Shown: positions 33,860 through 41,745 of the stretch, one piece after another | Layout of the letters: each line of letters begins with the position of its first letter | Numbering within the stretch: the stretch's first letter is position 1 | Assembly (NCBI GenBank): GCA_964565705.1 | Contig: CAZMGD010000003.1 | Span: forward strand, 1 to 64,000 | Length of the DNA stretch: 64,000 nt | Direction: 5' to 3' | Source: CAZMGD01 sp964565705 | Lineage (GTDB): Bacteria; Actinomycetota; Acidimicrobiia; Acidimicrobiales; Ilumatobacteraceae | Translations under genes and position numbers: made by a program | The notes under the pieces: model-generated | Told to the model about the DNA's origin: nothing | The model's database searches: none | Seen by the model: the letters and a program-made list of their open reading frames with translations, nothing else

Positions 33860-34644
33860 TGCTGGCCCAGGACGCCTTCCGCCTCGACGGCCGGTTCGCC
33901 GTCGTCACCGGCGCCGCGCAGGGCATCGGCAAGGCGATCGCGATCGCGTTCGCCGAGTACGGCGCCGATCTCGCGATCTGCGACCGCAAGGTCGAGGGAA
34001 TGGAGTCGACGGCCGAGGAGATCCGCGCGCTCGGGCGGACGTGCACGGCGACCGAGCTCGACGTCCGCTCGGTCGACGGTGTCAACGAGTGGATCGGCGC
34101 GATGGGCCGCATCGACGTGCTCGTCAACAACGCCGGCGGTGGCTTCCACGCCCACTTCGACACGGTCAGCGAGAAGGGCCAGAAGGCGCTGATCGACGAG
34201 AACTTCACCAGCGTCACGGCGTGCATCCGCGCCGCGCTGCCACACTTCACCGACGGCGGATCGATCATCAACGTGACGACCGTGGAGGCGTTCCGCGCCT
34301 CGCCCGGGTTCGGGATCTACGGGGCGATGAAGGCCGGCGTCGAGCACCTGTCCCGCACGCTCGCCCTCGAGCTGTCGCCGCGCGGCATCCGGGTCAACAC
34401 GATCGCTCCCGACGGGATCGACACCGAGGGCGAGGTCGGCCTGATGGCCGCCACCGGGTCCTCCGAGGCGTACCGGGCCCAGCTCGCGCTCGGCGCAGGC
34501 ACGATCGCCGAGGCCGCGGGGCCGGCCGTGTTCCTCGCGTCGTCCGCGTCCAAGTACCTGACGGGCACGACGCTCCACGTCGATGGTGGCAGCGACGCCG
34601 CCAGGGGCTGGCGCAAGCAGCCCAACGGCTCCTGGTTCCCCTGA
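33859..34644 (+). CDS. Short-chain dehydrogenase/reductase
   Basis: 261 residues: FAVVTGAAQGIGKAIAIAFAEYG, CDRKVEGMEST, VNNAGGGFHAHFD, IINVTTVEAFRASPGFGIYGAMKAG with catalytic Tyr and Lys, and VNTIAPDGIDTEG. Classical NAD(P) SDR. ATG 33859 overlaps the hydratase stop by one base. Under operator site 6, divergent from the acyl-CoA ligase, so it belongs to the TetR-type regulon. Likely oxidises the 3-hydroxyacyl-CoA made by its partner. Confidence 0.87.
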   Translation: MLAQDAFRLDGRFAVVTGAAQGIGKAIAIAFAEYGADLAICDRKVEGMESTAEEIRALGRTCTATELDVRSVDGVNEWIGAMGRIDVLVNNAGGGFHAHFDTVSEKGQKALIDENFTSVTACIRAALPHFTDGGSIINVTTVEAFRASPGFGIYGAMKAGVEHLSRTLALELSPRGIRVNTIAPDGIDTEGEVGLMAATGSSEAYRAQLALGAGTIAEAAGPAVFLASSASKYLTGTTLHVDGGSDAARGWRKQPNGSWFP

Positions 34645-34655
34645 TCGCGGGTCAC

Positions 34656-34695
34656 TGCCTCACCTGGATGTCGGTTTCGGCGCCGACGTGAGGCA
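34656..34695. terminator. Bulged hairpin between convergent genes
   Basis: TGCCTCAC (34656-34663) pairs with GTGAGGCA (34688-34695), and GTCGG (34670-34674) with CCGAC (34683-34687), leaving a 6-base bulge on one side. It lies between the SDR and GGT stops. The core TGGATGTCGGTTTCGG is similar to TGGATGCCGATTTCGG at 12216-12231, after another stop codon, so it may belong to a dispersed family. Confidence 0.55.
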
Positions 34696-34751
34696 CTGCC
34701 GGTCGGGCGGCGCCGTGGTACGGAGTCAAGCCCTGACCCGCGGCGGTCGGT

Positions 34752-36320
34752 TCAGAGGCCGGCCGCGGAGCCTACGATCGTGCGGGGGTCGGCGGCCCCG
34801 CGGCGGAGTCCGTCGGCGTCGATCGTGATGGCATGGGCGTGTCCGAACTGTCCGCTGAACGCAGGCGTCTCTCGCACGCGGTGGCCTCGCGACCGCAGAC
34901 CGTCGATCCAGCCCGCGGGCGCGTGACCCTCGATCGCGACGGTGTGGCCGCCGGCGGCCAGCCAGGTGTCGAAGCCGGTGCTCTCCGGCCGGGCGGGCTC
35001 CAGCACCCAGCGGGCCGCCTCGATCGCAGCAGCTGGTGATTCGCCACCGCCGAGCAGGCGCGCCGCCAGCTGGAGCAGGATCTGGGGCTGGGCGTCACCG
35101 CCCATCGTCCCGAGGATCGCGGCCAGGCCCTGCTCCGGTCGGGTCGCGAGCACCGCGCACAGGGTGTGCGGTGGGCGACGACCCGGTGCCAGCTCGGCCG
35201 GGTGGCCCGGTTCGAGGCTGAAGCCCACCCCACGGTTGTGGAGGTTGATGCCGGTCGCCGGCTCGACCAGCCACGACCCGAACCCGGCGGCGTTGGACTG
35301 GATGAGCGATACGCCCATGCCGCTGTCGTCGACCGTGCAGAGGTACGTGGTGTCGCCGGCACCGGATGGCGCGGTCGAGCCCGATGCCCGATCGAGGGCG
35401 ATCTCACCGGCGCGGCCGCTGACCACGTCCACGAGCGCGTCGCCGTCGGCGCCGGCGTGGAGCACTGCCGGGCGATCGCGCCCGGCCGCGATGGCAGCCT
35501 CCACGAGGACGTGTGCCCACGCCGGATCGTTCGGGTCGGCCGGCAACCCGACCTCCTCGGCGAGGCGAGCGGCGCCGAGCAGGAGGTAGTTCTGCGAGTT
35601 CGGTGGAAGGCCCCAGAGCGTGTGGCCCCAGACCTCGATCGACAGCGCGGGCACCCAGTCGGCCGTCGCTCCGGCGAGGTCGGAGTCGGTGAACACACCG
35701 CCACCGAGCTCCATCAGGCCCTGCCCGAACTCGCCCCCGTAGAAGGCCTCGCCGCCGCCGGTGGCGATCGCGCGCAACGTGCGGCCGACTCCGGGCCGAC
35801 GCACCCGTGCCCCGACACGGGTTGCCTGCTCGGCCAGCTCCTGCAACTGGGCCCGTCCTGCTGCGTCGACGGCGCCGAGCGATCCGACGAGCAGGGGCGA
35901 CGCGGCGAAGCCCGCGTCGGCGAGACGGATCGCCGGTGCGAGCAGCGTGGTCAGCGGCAACGAGCCGAAGCGTTCGTGGAGTGCGATCCATCCGCTGACG
36001 CACCCCGGCACCGTGACCGACACCGGATCGAGCCGGAACGGCATCTCCCGGTGGCCGCGAGCTCGAAGTGAGGCGGCGTCGGTCCCGCTGCCGGCTCGAC
36101 CGCTGCCGTTCAGCGCCGCCACGGAGCCGTCGCGGTGCACGAGCGCGAACAGGTCGCCGCCCATCCCGCACAGCCCGGGCTCGACGACCGCGATCGCGGC
36201 ATTGGCGGCGATCGCGGCATCGACGGCGTTGCCCCCGAGTGCGAGCACGCCGATCCCAGCGGAGGTGGCCAGCTGATCGGCGCTGGCCACCATCCCCCCC
36301 AGCGAGCTCGCCTCGAACAT
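34752..36320 (-). CDS. Gamma-glutamyltransferase family protein
   Basis: 522 residues of the Ntn-hydrolase GGT family, made as a precursor that cleaves itself before a threonine. The large part has GGMVASADQLATSAGIGVL, GGNAVDAAIAANA, GLCGMGGDLFALVH and FRLDPVSVTVPGCVSGW. The new N-terminal Thr is in GAGDTTYLCTVDDSG, followed by LGTMGGDAQPQILLQL. No signal peptide is seen, so it is probably cytoplasmic; such GGT-like proteins may act on cephalosporin-type amides or gamma-glutamyl compounds. ATG 36320 is preferred to the GTG three bases upstream and overlaps a tiny upstream ORF (TGATG). Confidence 0.88.
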   Translation of the reverse strand: MFEASSLGGMVASADQLATSAGIGVLALGGNAVDAAIAANAAIAVVEPGLCGMGGDLFALVHRDGSVAALNGSGRAGSGTDAASLRARGHREMPFRLDPVSVTVPGCVSGWIALHERFGSLPLTTLLAPAIRLADAGFAASPLLVGSLGAVDAAGRAQLQELAEQATRVGARVRRPGVGRTLRAIATGGGEAFYGGEFGQGLMELGGGVFTDSDLAGATADWVPALSIEVWGHTLWGLPPNSQNYLLLGAARLAEEVGLPADPNDPAWAHVLVEAAIAAGRDRPAVLHAGADGDALVDVVSGRAGEIALDRASGSTAPSGAGDTTYLCTVDDSGMGVSLIQSNAAGFGSWLVEPATGINLHNRGVGFSLEPGHPAELAPGRRPPHTLCAVLATRPEQGLAAILGTMGGDAQPQILLQLAARLLGGGESPAAAIEAARWVLEPARPESTGFDTWLAAGGHTVAIEGHAPAGWIDGLRSRGHRVRETPAFSGQFGHAHAITIDADGLRRGAADPRTIVGSAAGL

Positions 36321-36418
36321 CACCCCGTGGTGGCCGCCGGCTGCAGCGGGGTGGGCGACACGGCGACGAACCCGTGGAAGAAGAACGCAGCGAAGGATCC
36401 GATGATGCCCCGTTTCAT
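36320..36418 (-). CDS. Possible 32-residue membrane peptide ahead of the GGT gene
   Basis: ATG 36418 opens MKRGIIGSFAAFFFHGFVAV, a positively charged start and one hydrophobic helix, then a proline-threonine tail. Its TGA overlaps the GGT start by one base, and AGGGTG lies upstream, an arrangement that suggests real coupling. Length is too short for certainty, and no family is recognised. It could be a small membrane protein or a leader controlling GGT translation. Confidence 0.3.
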   Translation of the reverse strand: MKRGIIGSFAAFFFHGFVAVSPTPLQPAATTG

Positions 36419-36560
36419 GTGCCGCACCCTAGGTGACCGAGGCAACCCGAACCGCTGTTCCAACAACCCCGTGACACCCCGCGCGTACGGTTCGAACCAG
36501 CTTCCCCGCACGAACACATCGGTGCCGATCCAGATCGGCACGAACGCAGGAGTCACGACC

Positions 36561-36923
36561 ATGAATCTCGTGGTGTTGCGCGGAACGCTGTCCAGCGACC
36601 CCGTCGATCGACAGCTCGTCTCCGGCTCGACCATCTGGTCGCTGGAGGTCACGTCCCGAACGGCCGAGGGCGTGTTCAGCGCCCCGGTGGCATGGCTCGA
36701 CCCGCCCCATCCGCCCCGCGTCACGAGCGGCGACGAGGTGGTCGTCGTCGGTCAGGTGCGGCGCCGCTTCTTCCGCAGCGGAGGATCGACGCAGAGCCGC
36801 ACGGAGGTCGTGGCCACCTCGGTCACGCCCGCCCGGCGCACCGCCGACGTTCGGCGCGCGCTGCAGCGGGCCCGGGCCGTGCTCGACGACCAGGTCGCCG
36901 GTGACGATGCGCCCGCCGGTTGA
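36561..36923 (+). CDS. Single-stranded DNA-binding protein-like OB-fold protein
   Basis: 120 residues: MNLVVLRGTLSSDPVDRQL, TIWSLEVTSRTAEGVFSAPV, TSGDEVVVVGQVRRRFFRSGG, RTEVVATSVTPARR. This is the SSB OB-fold but without the long glycine-rich linker and acidic tail that recruits partners in the main SSB, so it is likely an accessory or paralogous SSB. ATG 36561 begins the conserved MNxVxLxG. Stands alone, converging on the carboxypeptidase gene (5 bp between stops). Confidence 0.75.
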   Translation: MNLVVLRGTLSSDPVDRQLVSGSTIWSLEVTSRTAEGVFSAPVAWLDPPHPPRVTSGDEVVVVGQVRRRFFRSGGSTQSRTEVVATSVTPARRTADVRRALQRARAVLDDQVAGDDAPAG

Positions 36924-36928
36924 AGCGC

Positions 36929-38026
36929 TCAGGGCTGGGCGAACGCCCAGTCCAGCAACGCCGCCGCGCCGGCCACCCGCGCTGTGGCGCTCGACGCGCC
37001 GAGCGCGGTCACGATCACCTGCCGACCGTCGCGCTCGGCACCTCCGACGATGCTCCAGCCGGCGTCGGTGGTGTGCCCCGTCTTCACACCGTTCGCGCCG
37101 AGGTAGGACGTCAGGAGCCCGTTCGTGGCCGGGAACACCTGGCCGTGCAGCTTGGCGTCGGTGCGAGCGACGGTGCTGCGGAACGTCTCGTCCTGCATCA
37201 GCGTCGCTGCCAGTGTCGTCATGTCGCGCGCCGTCGACACGGAGAACGGAGCATCCAGGCCCACCGGGTTGGCGGCTGCGGTGCCGGTCAGCCCGAGGGC
37301 CGCCGCGGCGGCGTTCATCTGAGCGGCGAAGGCCTCCTCGCTGCCGGCGAGGTCGATCGCGAGCGCGCGTGCCGCGTCGTTGGCACTGACGATCAGCATC
37401 GCCCTCACCAGCAGGTCGCGCGGCAGCTGCTCGCCGGCGTACAGCCCGATCGACGACTCGGTCGGGTCGGTCCGCAGGTCGGGCACGGTCACGACGTGCG
37501 TTGGGTCGCCGGCCTGCATCACGACGTACGCGGTCAGCAGCTTCATCAAGCTGCCCACGGCCAACGGCGTGTCGGCCTCGCTGGCGGCCAGCCAGCGCCC
37601 GTTCGTGGCGTCGTAGATCGCGTAGGCCCGGGCATCGATCGCCGGCACGTCGGTGGCAGGCGCGACCGACTCGGGGATCGGTAGGACAACGGTCGTGGCC
37701 TCGGTGATGGGCGCGGCGGTGACTCGCGTCGAGGCCGTCGCGCTGGACGCACCGGACGCCGGCACCGTCGCAGTCGTGGTCGTCGCCGGCGTCGTGGTCG
37801 TCGCCCGCGTAGCGGTCGTCGCAGACGTGGTGGTCACCGTCGTGGTCGCCGCGTCGGCGGACGAGGGCGGCGCGACCGTGATCGGCAACGTCGGCAACGT
37901 CGGCAACGTCGGCAGCGTGGCGGTCGACGTCGAGCCGTCGTGGCACGCACCGGTCGCGACGCTCAACACGACGGCCGCCAGGAGCGCACCCAACCGCGCG
38001 CGCAGCAGTGAGACCGGCCGTGGCAC
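36929..38026 (-). CDS. D-alanyl-D-alanine carboxypeptidase (S11), predicted lipoprotein
   Basis: 365 residues. Signal with lipobox ending SVATGAC, so the mature protein should be lipid-anchored on the outer face of the membrane. Residues about 33-110 are a low-complexity Thr/Ala/Pro linker including repeated LPT units. The catalytic domain has the S-x-x-K motif GSLMKLL, S-x-N in IVSANDAARAL and KTG in GVKTGHTTDAGWS, as in penicillin-binding carboxypeptidases that trim peptidoglycan stem peptides. Lacks a clear C-terminal amphipathic anchor. Monocistronic. Confidence 0.9.
   Translation of the reverse strand: MPRPVSLLRARLGALLAAVVLSVATGACHDGSTSTATLPTLPTLPTLPITVAPPSSADAATTTVTTTSATTATRATTTTPATTTTATVPASGASSATASTRVTAAPITEATTVVLPIPESVAPATDVPAIDARAYAIYDATNGRWLAASEADTPLAVGSLMKLLTAYVVMQAGDPTHVVTVPDLRTDPTESSIGLYAGEQLPRDLLVRAMLIVSANDAARALAIDLAGSEEAFAAQMNAAAAALGLTGTAAANPVGLDAPFSVSTARDMTTLAATLMQDETFRSTVARTDAKLHGQVFPATNGLLTSYLGANGVKTGHTTDAGWSIVGGAERDGRQVIVTALGASSATARVAGAAALLDWAFAQP
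37883..37918. repeat. Four 9-bp tandem repeats inside the carboxypeptidase linker
   Basis: CGGCAACGT three times then CGGCAGCGT. Read on the minus strand they encode repeating T-L-P in the linker after the lipobox. Unit number may vary by slippage without a frameshift. Confidence 0.9.
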
Positions 38027-38069
38027 GGGCGGCGACGCTATCGCTCGGGCCCGGAGCCCGGTCCGCGGC

Positions 38070-39026
38070 TCAGGCCAGGATGCTGGCGGCTGCGCGCCGG
38101 CGGTGGAAGGTCGCGTCGCCGTAGCTGCGCTGCAGTGCCCAGGCCTTCTTCATCCAGAGCTGGAGGTCGGCCTCCCACGTGTAGCCGATGCCACCGTGCA
38201 CCTGCATCGTGGTCCGCGTCGTGCGGTAGGCCGCATCGCTGGCGAACGTCTTGGCCATCGACACCGAGCGGGAGGCGTTCGGGTCACCGACGGTCAGCTC
38301 CCACGCGGCGGCGTACACCGCCGGCCGGGCGAACTCGACCTTCAGCAACGCGTCGGCGAGCAAGTGCTTGACCGCCTGGAACGAGCCGATCGGCTTGCCG
38401 AACTGCTCGCGCTGGCGGGCGTAGTCGGCGGCGATGTCGATCATCCGCTGGCTGGCACCGACCAGGTACGCGGCGGTGGCCAACGCGCCGCGGTCGAACG
38501 CGGCATCGACGTCGAAGTCGAGCGGCGTGACCGTCCCGCCCGACACCGAGGCGAGGCTGCGACCGCTGTCGATGCCGTGCGCATCGACACATTCGACATC
38601 GCGCAGCACGCCGTCAGGGGTCAGCACGATCGACGACACGGCGGCGTGGGCGACGTAGGGCGTGCCTTCGATCGCCGCAGTGGCAATCGTGTCGCCGGCG
38701 GCGATCGACGCCGCCAGCTCCGGGTCGCCGGCGAGCGCCGGGATCACCACAGCCATCGACTCGATGACCGGGCCGGGCACGGCCGCGTAGCCGAGCTGCT
38801 CGAACAGCAGGATCGCGTCGACGAAGCCGAGCCCCATCCCGCCGGCGTCCTCCGGCGCGAGCACGCCGATCACGCCCATCTCGGCGAGGTGACGCCAGAG
38901 GTCGGGGGAGTGGGCGCCGCCGCCCTCCCACAGCTCGCGCAGGTCGGCGGCGGTGAACTCGCCGGCCAACAGGTCTCGCAATCCGTCGGAGAACAGCAAC
39001 TGGTCGTCGGTGAAGGCGAAGCGCAC
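38070..39026 (-). CDS. Acyl-CoA dehydrogenase, short subunit of a second pair
   Basis: 318 residues, with FTDDQLLFSDGLRDLLAGEF, FGKPIGSFQAVKHLLADALL and MQVHGGIGYTWEADLQLWMK. As in the pair at 25 kb, the protein is shorter than the standard enzyme. GTG 39026 lies two bases after the stop of the long subunit. Likely forms a heteromeric FadE with it. No copy of the 17-bp operator is visible upstream of this operon, unlike the other pair, so it may be regulated separately. Confidence 0.89.
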   Translation of the reverse strand: MRFAFTDDQLLFSDGLRDLLAGEFTAADLRELWEGGGAHSPDLWRHLAEMGVIGVLAPEDAGGMGLGFVDAILLFEQLGYAAVPGPVIESMAVVIPALAGDPELAASIAAGDTIATAAIEGTPYVAHAAVSSIVLTPDGVLRDVECVDAHGIDSGRSLASVSGGTVTPLDFDVDAAFDRGALATAAYLVGASQRMIDIAADYARQREQFGKPIGSFQAVKHLLADALLKVEFARPAVYAAAWELTVGDPNASRSVSMAKTFASDAAYRTTRTTMQVHGGIGYTWEADLQLWMKKAWALQRSYGDATFHRRRAAASILA

Positions 39027-39028
39027 CG

Positions 39029-40177
39029 TCAGACCCCCTTCGGCAGCTGGAGCACGCGGTCGGCGATGATGTTGCGCTGGATCTCGTTGGTGCCGGCGTA
39101 GATCGGGCCCGACAGCGAGAACAAGAACCCGTCCACCCAGCGCTCGTCCGGGCCCTCCAGCCGTTCCGCCTCGGGTCCGAGGATCTGGAGCGCGAGCTCG
39201 TGGATGCGCACGTCCATCTCCGACCAGAAGATCTTGTTCAGCGACGCCTCGGCACCGATCGGACGGCCCTCGATCATCGCCGTCACCGTGCGGTACGTGT
39301 GCAGCCGGTAGCCCTCGGCCTGCATCCAGACGTCGGCGACGGCATCGGACAGCGCGGTGTCGCTGTGGTCGGCTCGCTGCTTCCAGAGCGCGACCAGCCG
39401 GTCGGCGGCGGCGGAGAAGCGAGCGGGCGAGCGCAGCGACACACCGCGCTCGAAGCCGGCGGTGGCCATCGCCACGTACCAGCCGCGGCCCTCGGCGCCG
39501 AGCAGGTTCTCGACCGGCACGCGCACGTCGTCGAAGAAGATCTCGGCGAAGCCGGTGTCGCCGTCGAGCTGGGCGATCGGCCGCACCGTGATGCCGGGCA
39601 GGTCGAGCGGACAGAGGATGAACGTCAGGCCCTTGTGGCGCTGCGACTCCGGGTCGGTGCGGAAGATGCCGAAGCACCAGTCGGCCCACACCGCTCGCGA
39701 CGCCCAGATCTTCTGGCCGTTGAGGATCCAGTCGTCCCCGTCACGGGTGGCCTTCGAACGGATCGCGGCGAGATCGCTGCCGGCGTTCGGCTCGCTCCAT
39801 GCCTGGGCCCAGACGATCTCGCTCGACGCCATCGTCGGCAAGAAGCGCGCTTTCTGCTCGTCGGTGCCGACCTCCTGGATCGTCGGGCCGAGCAGGAAGA
39901 TGCCGTTCTGGTTGACCCGGCCCGGTGCACCGGCGCGGTAGTACTCCTCCTCGAAGATCAGCCACTTGATGTAGTCGGCGCCACGGCCGCCGTACTCGAC
40001 GGGCCACGACACAGCGGACCAGCCACCGTCGTGGAGCGTGCGCTCCCACTCCCGGTGCAGCGCGAACCCCACCTCCGTGTCGAAGCTCGGCAGTGGCTCG
40101 GCAGGCACGTGCTCGGCCAGCCACGCACGCGCCTCCTCCCGGAAGGCCTGTTCGTCGGCCGTGTACCTCAGATCCAT
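39029..40177 (-). CDS. Acyl-CoA dehydrogenase, long subunit of a second pair
   Basis: 382 residues: MDLRYTADEQAFREEARAWL, WPVEYGGRGADYIKWLIFEEE, AQAWSEPNAGSDLAAIRSKA, NGQKIWASRAVWADWC, FDDVRVPVENLLGAEGRGW and the C-terminal YAGTNEIQRNIIADRVLQLP. FAD-dependent desaturation of an acyl-CoA. ATG 40177 is 109 bp from the divergent protease start. Likely co-transcribed only with the short subunit. Confidence 0.92.
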   Translation of the reverse strand: MDLRYTADEQAFREEARAWLAEHVPAEPLPSFDTEVGFALHREWERTLHDGGWSAVSWPVEYGGRGADYIKWLIFEEEYYRAGAPGRVNQNGIFLLGPTIQEVGTDEQKARFLPTMASSEIVWAQAWSEPNAGSDLAAIRSKATRDGDDWILNGQKIWASRAVWADWCFGIFRTDPESQRHKGLTFILCPLDLPGITVRPIAQLDGDTGFAEIFFDDVRVPVENLLGAEGRGWYVAMATAGFERGVSLRSPARFSAAADRLVALWKQRADHSDTALSDAVADVWMQAEGYRLHTYRTVTAMIEGRPIGAEASLNKIFWSEMDVRIHELALQILGPEAERLEGPDERWVDGFLFSLSGPIYAGTNEIQRNIIADRVLQLPKGV

Positions 40178-40286
40178 CGGCGGGCCAACCTACTGGCGCA
40201 GCGCGGTCGCCTCGAACTCCACGGTTCTCAGGGAACTCACACGGAGCGTCCAGCGGCGCTTGTGGATCCCGGCCGACAGTGACGGT

Positions 40287-41204
40287 ATGGAACCGCTCGA
40301 CCCTCCTCGCCACACCGTGACCGACCACCCGTCGGGCCCGCCGCTGGTGGCCCCGGGCGATGCCTCCGAGAACCTCTGGGCACCGCCGCCACCCCCGGTC
40401 GCCTCGCCGCGCACGTACCGGCGGCGGCGCACGACAGCGCTGCTCGGCGTGTCCGCGGCGATCGCGCTGGCCGCCGGTGCGGGCGGTGGCTTCCTCGCCG
40501 CCAGCACCCAGGACCACGGCGGATCGACGTCGATCGCCAAGGTCCAGTCGGTCAGCCTCACCTCCGGAGCGAGCATCGCCGACCTGGTGCAGTCGCTCGA
40601 GTCGTCGGTGGTGTCCGTCGACACCGAGGTGGAGGTGCGCCAGGGCCCGTTCGTCCGGCAGGGTCAGGGCGCCGGCTCTGGCATCGTGCTGGAGGGCGGC
40701 TACATCCTGACCAACGCCCACGTCGTCGCGGACGCGACCTCGATCACGGTCACGCCGGCGGGGACCGGCACCGCTCGCACCGCGACGCTCGTCGGGGCCG
40801 ACACGGCCAACGACGTGGCGGTGTTGAAGGTGGACGACACCACGGGTATGACGCCGGCGACGCTCGGCGACAGCGGCGCCGCCCAGGTCGGTGACTCGGT
40901 GATCGCGATCGGCAACGCGCTCGCGCTCGAGGGCGGGCTGACGGTGACCGAGGGGATCGTCTCGGCGACCGGCCGCACCATCGAGGACGAGAACGGCACG
41001 CTGACCAACCTGATCCAGACCGACGCGGCGATCTCCTCGGGCAACTCCGGCGGCGCGCTCGTGAACACCAGCGGCGAGGTGATCGGGATGAACTCTGCAG
41101 TCGCCACGAGCAGCGGTTCGGTGTCGGCGTCCAACATCGGATTCGCCATCGCGATCAACCACGCGATGGACATCGCCGAGCAGCTGATCAACAGCGGCAC
41201 CTGA
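40287..41204 (+). CDS. Membrane-anchored HtrA/DegP-like serine protease without PDZ domain
   Basis: 305 residues: a proline-rich cytoplasmic part (WAPPPPPVASP), one membrane helix (TTALLGVSAAIALAAGAGGG), then a trypsin-like domain outside the cell. Catalytic His in ILTNAHVVADA, Asp in TANDVAVLKV and Ser in ISSGNSGGALVN. The protein ends soon after the protease domain (IGFAIAINHAMDIAEQLI), so the PDZ domain of typical HtrA is absent. Probable role in envelope protein quality control. Not functionally tied to its catabolic neighbours. Confidence 0.87.
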   Translation: MEPLDPPRHTVTDHPSGPPLVAPGDASENLWAPPPPPVASPRTYRRRRTTALLGVSAAIALAAGAGGGFLAASTQDHGGSTSIAKVQSVSLTSGASIADLVQSLESSVVSVDTEVEVRQGPFVRQGQGAGSGIVLEGGYILTNAHVVADATSITVTPAGTGTARTATLVGADTANDVAVLKVDDTTGMTPATLGDSGAAQVGDSVIAIGNALALEGGLTVTEGIVSATGRTIEDENGTLTNLIQTDAAISSGNSGGALVNTSGEVIGMNSAVATSSGSVSASNIGFAIAINHAMDIAEQLINSGT

Positions 41205-41259
41205 GCCAACGGTCACGTCGCCCGGCCCGACCCGACCGCCGCGGGCGCCCGAGCCGTAG

Positions 41260-41276
41260 TCTGACGGTGTGTCAGA
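41260..41276. promoter_or_regulatory. TetR-type operator, site 7, overlapping a start codon
   Basis: TCTGACGGTGTGTCAGA, 6-bp perfect outer arms. The predicted GTG start of the DUF35 gene (41269) lies inside it, which implies either a leaderless transcript or a later start (GTG 41281 or 41287). Confidence 0.68.
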
Positions 41277-41745
41277 ACGTGTGAGGGTGCCCGCGGTGGA
41301 AGGGTGGTTCACCACCCCCGCCGACGGCGACGACGAGCAACCGCAGCTGATCGGCGCGAAGTGCGTGCAGTGCGCGACCTACGTGTTCCCGCCGCGGGCC
41401 ACCGGGTGCCCGAACCCGGCATGCGACAGCGATGAGCTGGCGCCGGCGCCGCTGTCGCGACGGGGCAGGGTGTGGAGCTACACCGAGAACCGGTACGCGC
41501 CGCCGCCGCCGTTCAAGGCACCGGATCCGTACGAGCCGTACGCGCTCGCCGCGGTCGAGCTCGAGGCCGAGGGACTCGTCGTGCTCGGCCAGGTGGCCGA
41601 GGGTGTGCTCGCCGCCGACCTCACCGTCGGCATGGAGATGCAGCTCGAGATCGGCACGCTCTACAGCGACACCGACGACGACGGCAACACCGTCGACCAC
41701 CTCGTCTACATGTGGGCGCCCGCGGCGCCGTTGGGAGCGAAGTGA
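41269..41745 (+). CDS. OB-fold, zinc-ribbon DUF35 (ChsH2-like) acyl-CoA binding partner
   Basis: 158 residues. Zinc ribbon: IGAKCVQCATYVFPPRATGCPNPAC, four cysteines in two pairs (shown as two stretches, KCVQC and GCPNPAC), followed by an OB-fold (GRVWSYTENRYAPPPPFK, YALAAVELEAEGLVVLGQV). DUF35 proteins pair with SCP2-type thiolases or aldolases or with hydratases. The next gene, overlapping by one base, is such a thiolase, so a complex is expected. Start at GTG 41269 fits the family N-terminus (SERVRVPAVEGWF) but coincides with the operator. Confidence 0.87.
   Translation: MSERVRVPAVEGWFTTPADGDDEQPQLIGAKCVQCATYVFPPRATGCPNPACDSDELAPAPLSRRGRVWSYTENRYAPPPPFKAPDPYEPYALAAVELEAEGLVVLGQVAEGVLAADLTVGMEMQLEIGTLYSDTDDDGNTVDHLVYMWAPAAPLGAK

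Noticed and set aside
37883..37918. Short direct repeats as a CRISPR array
   Set aside because: Units are 9 bp with no spacers and are in frame inside a lipoprotein linker.
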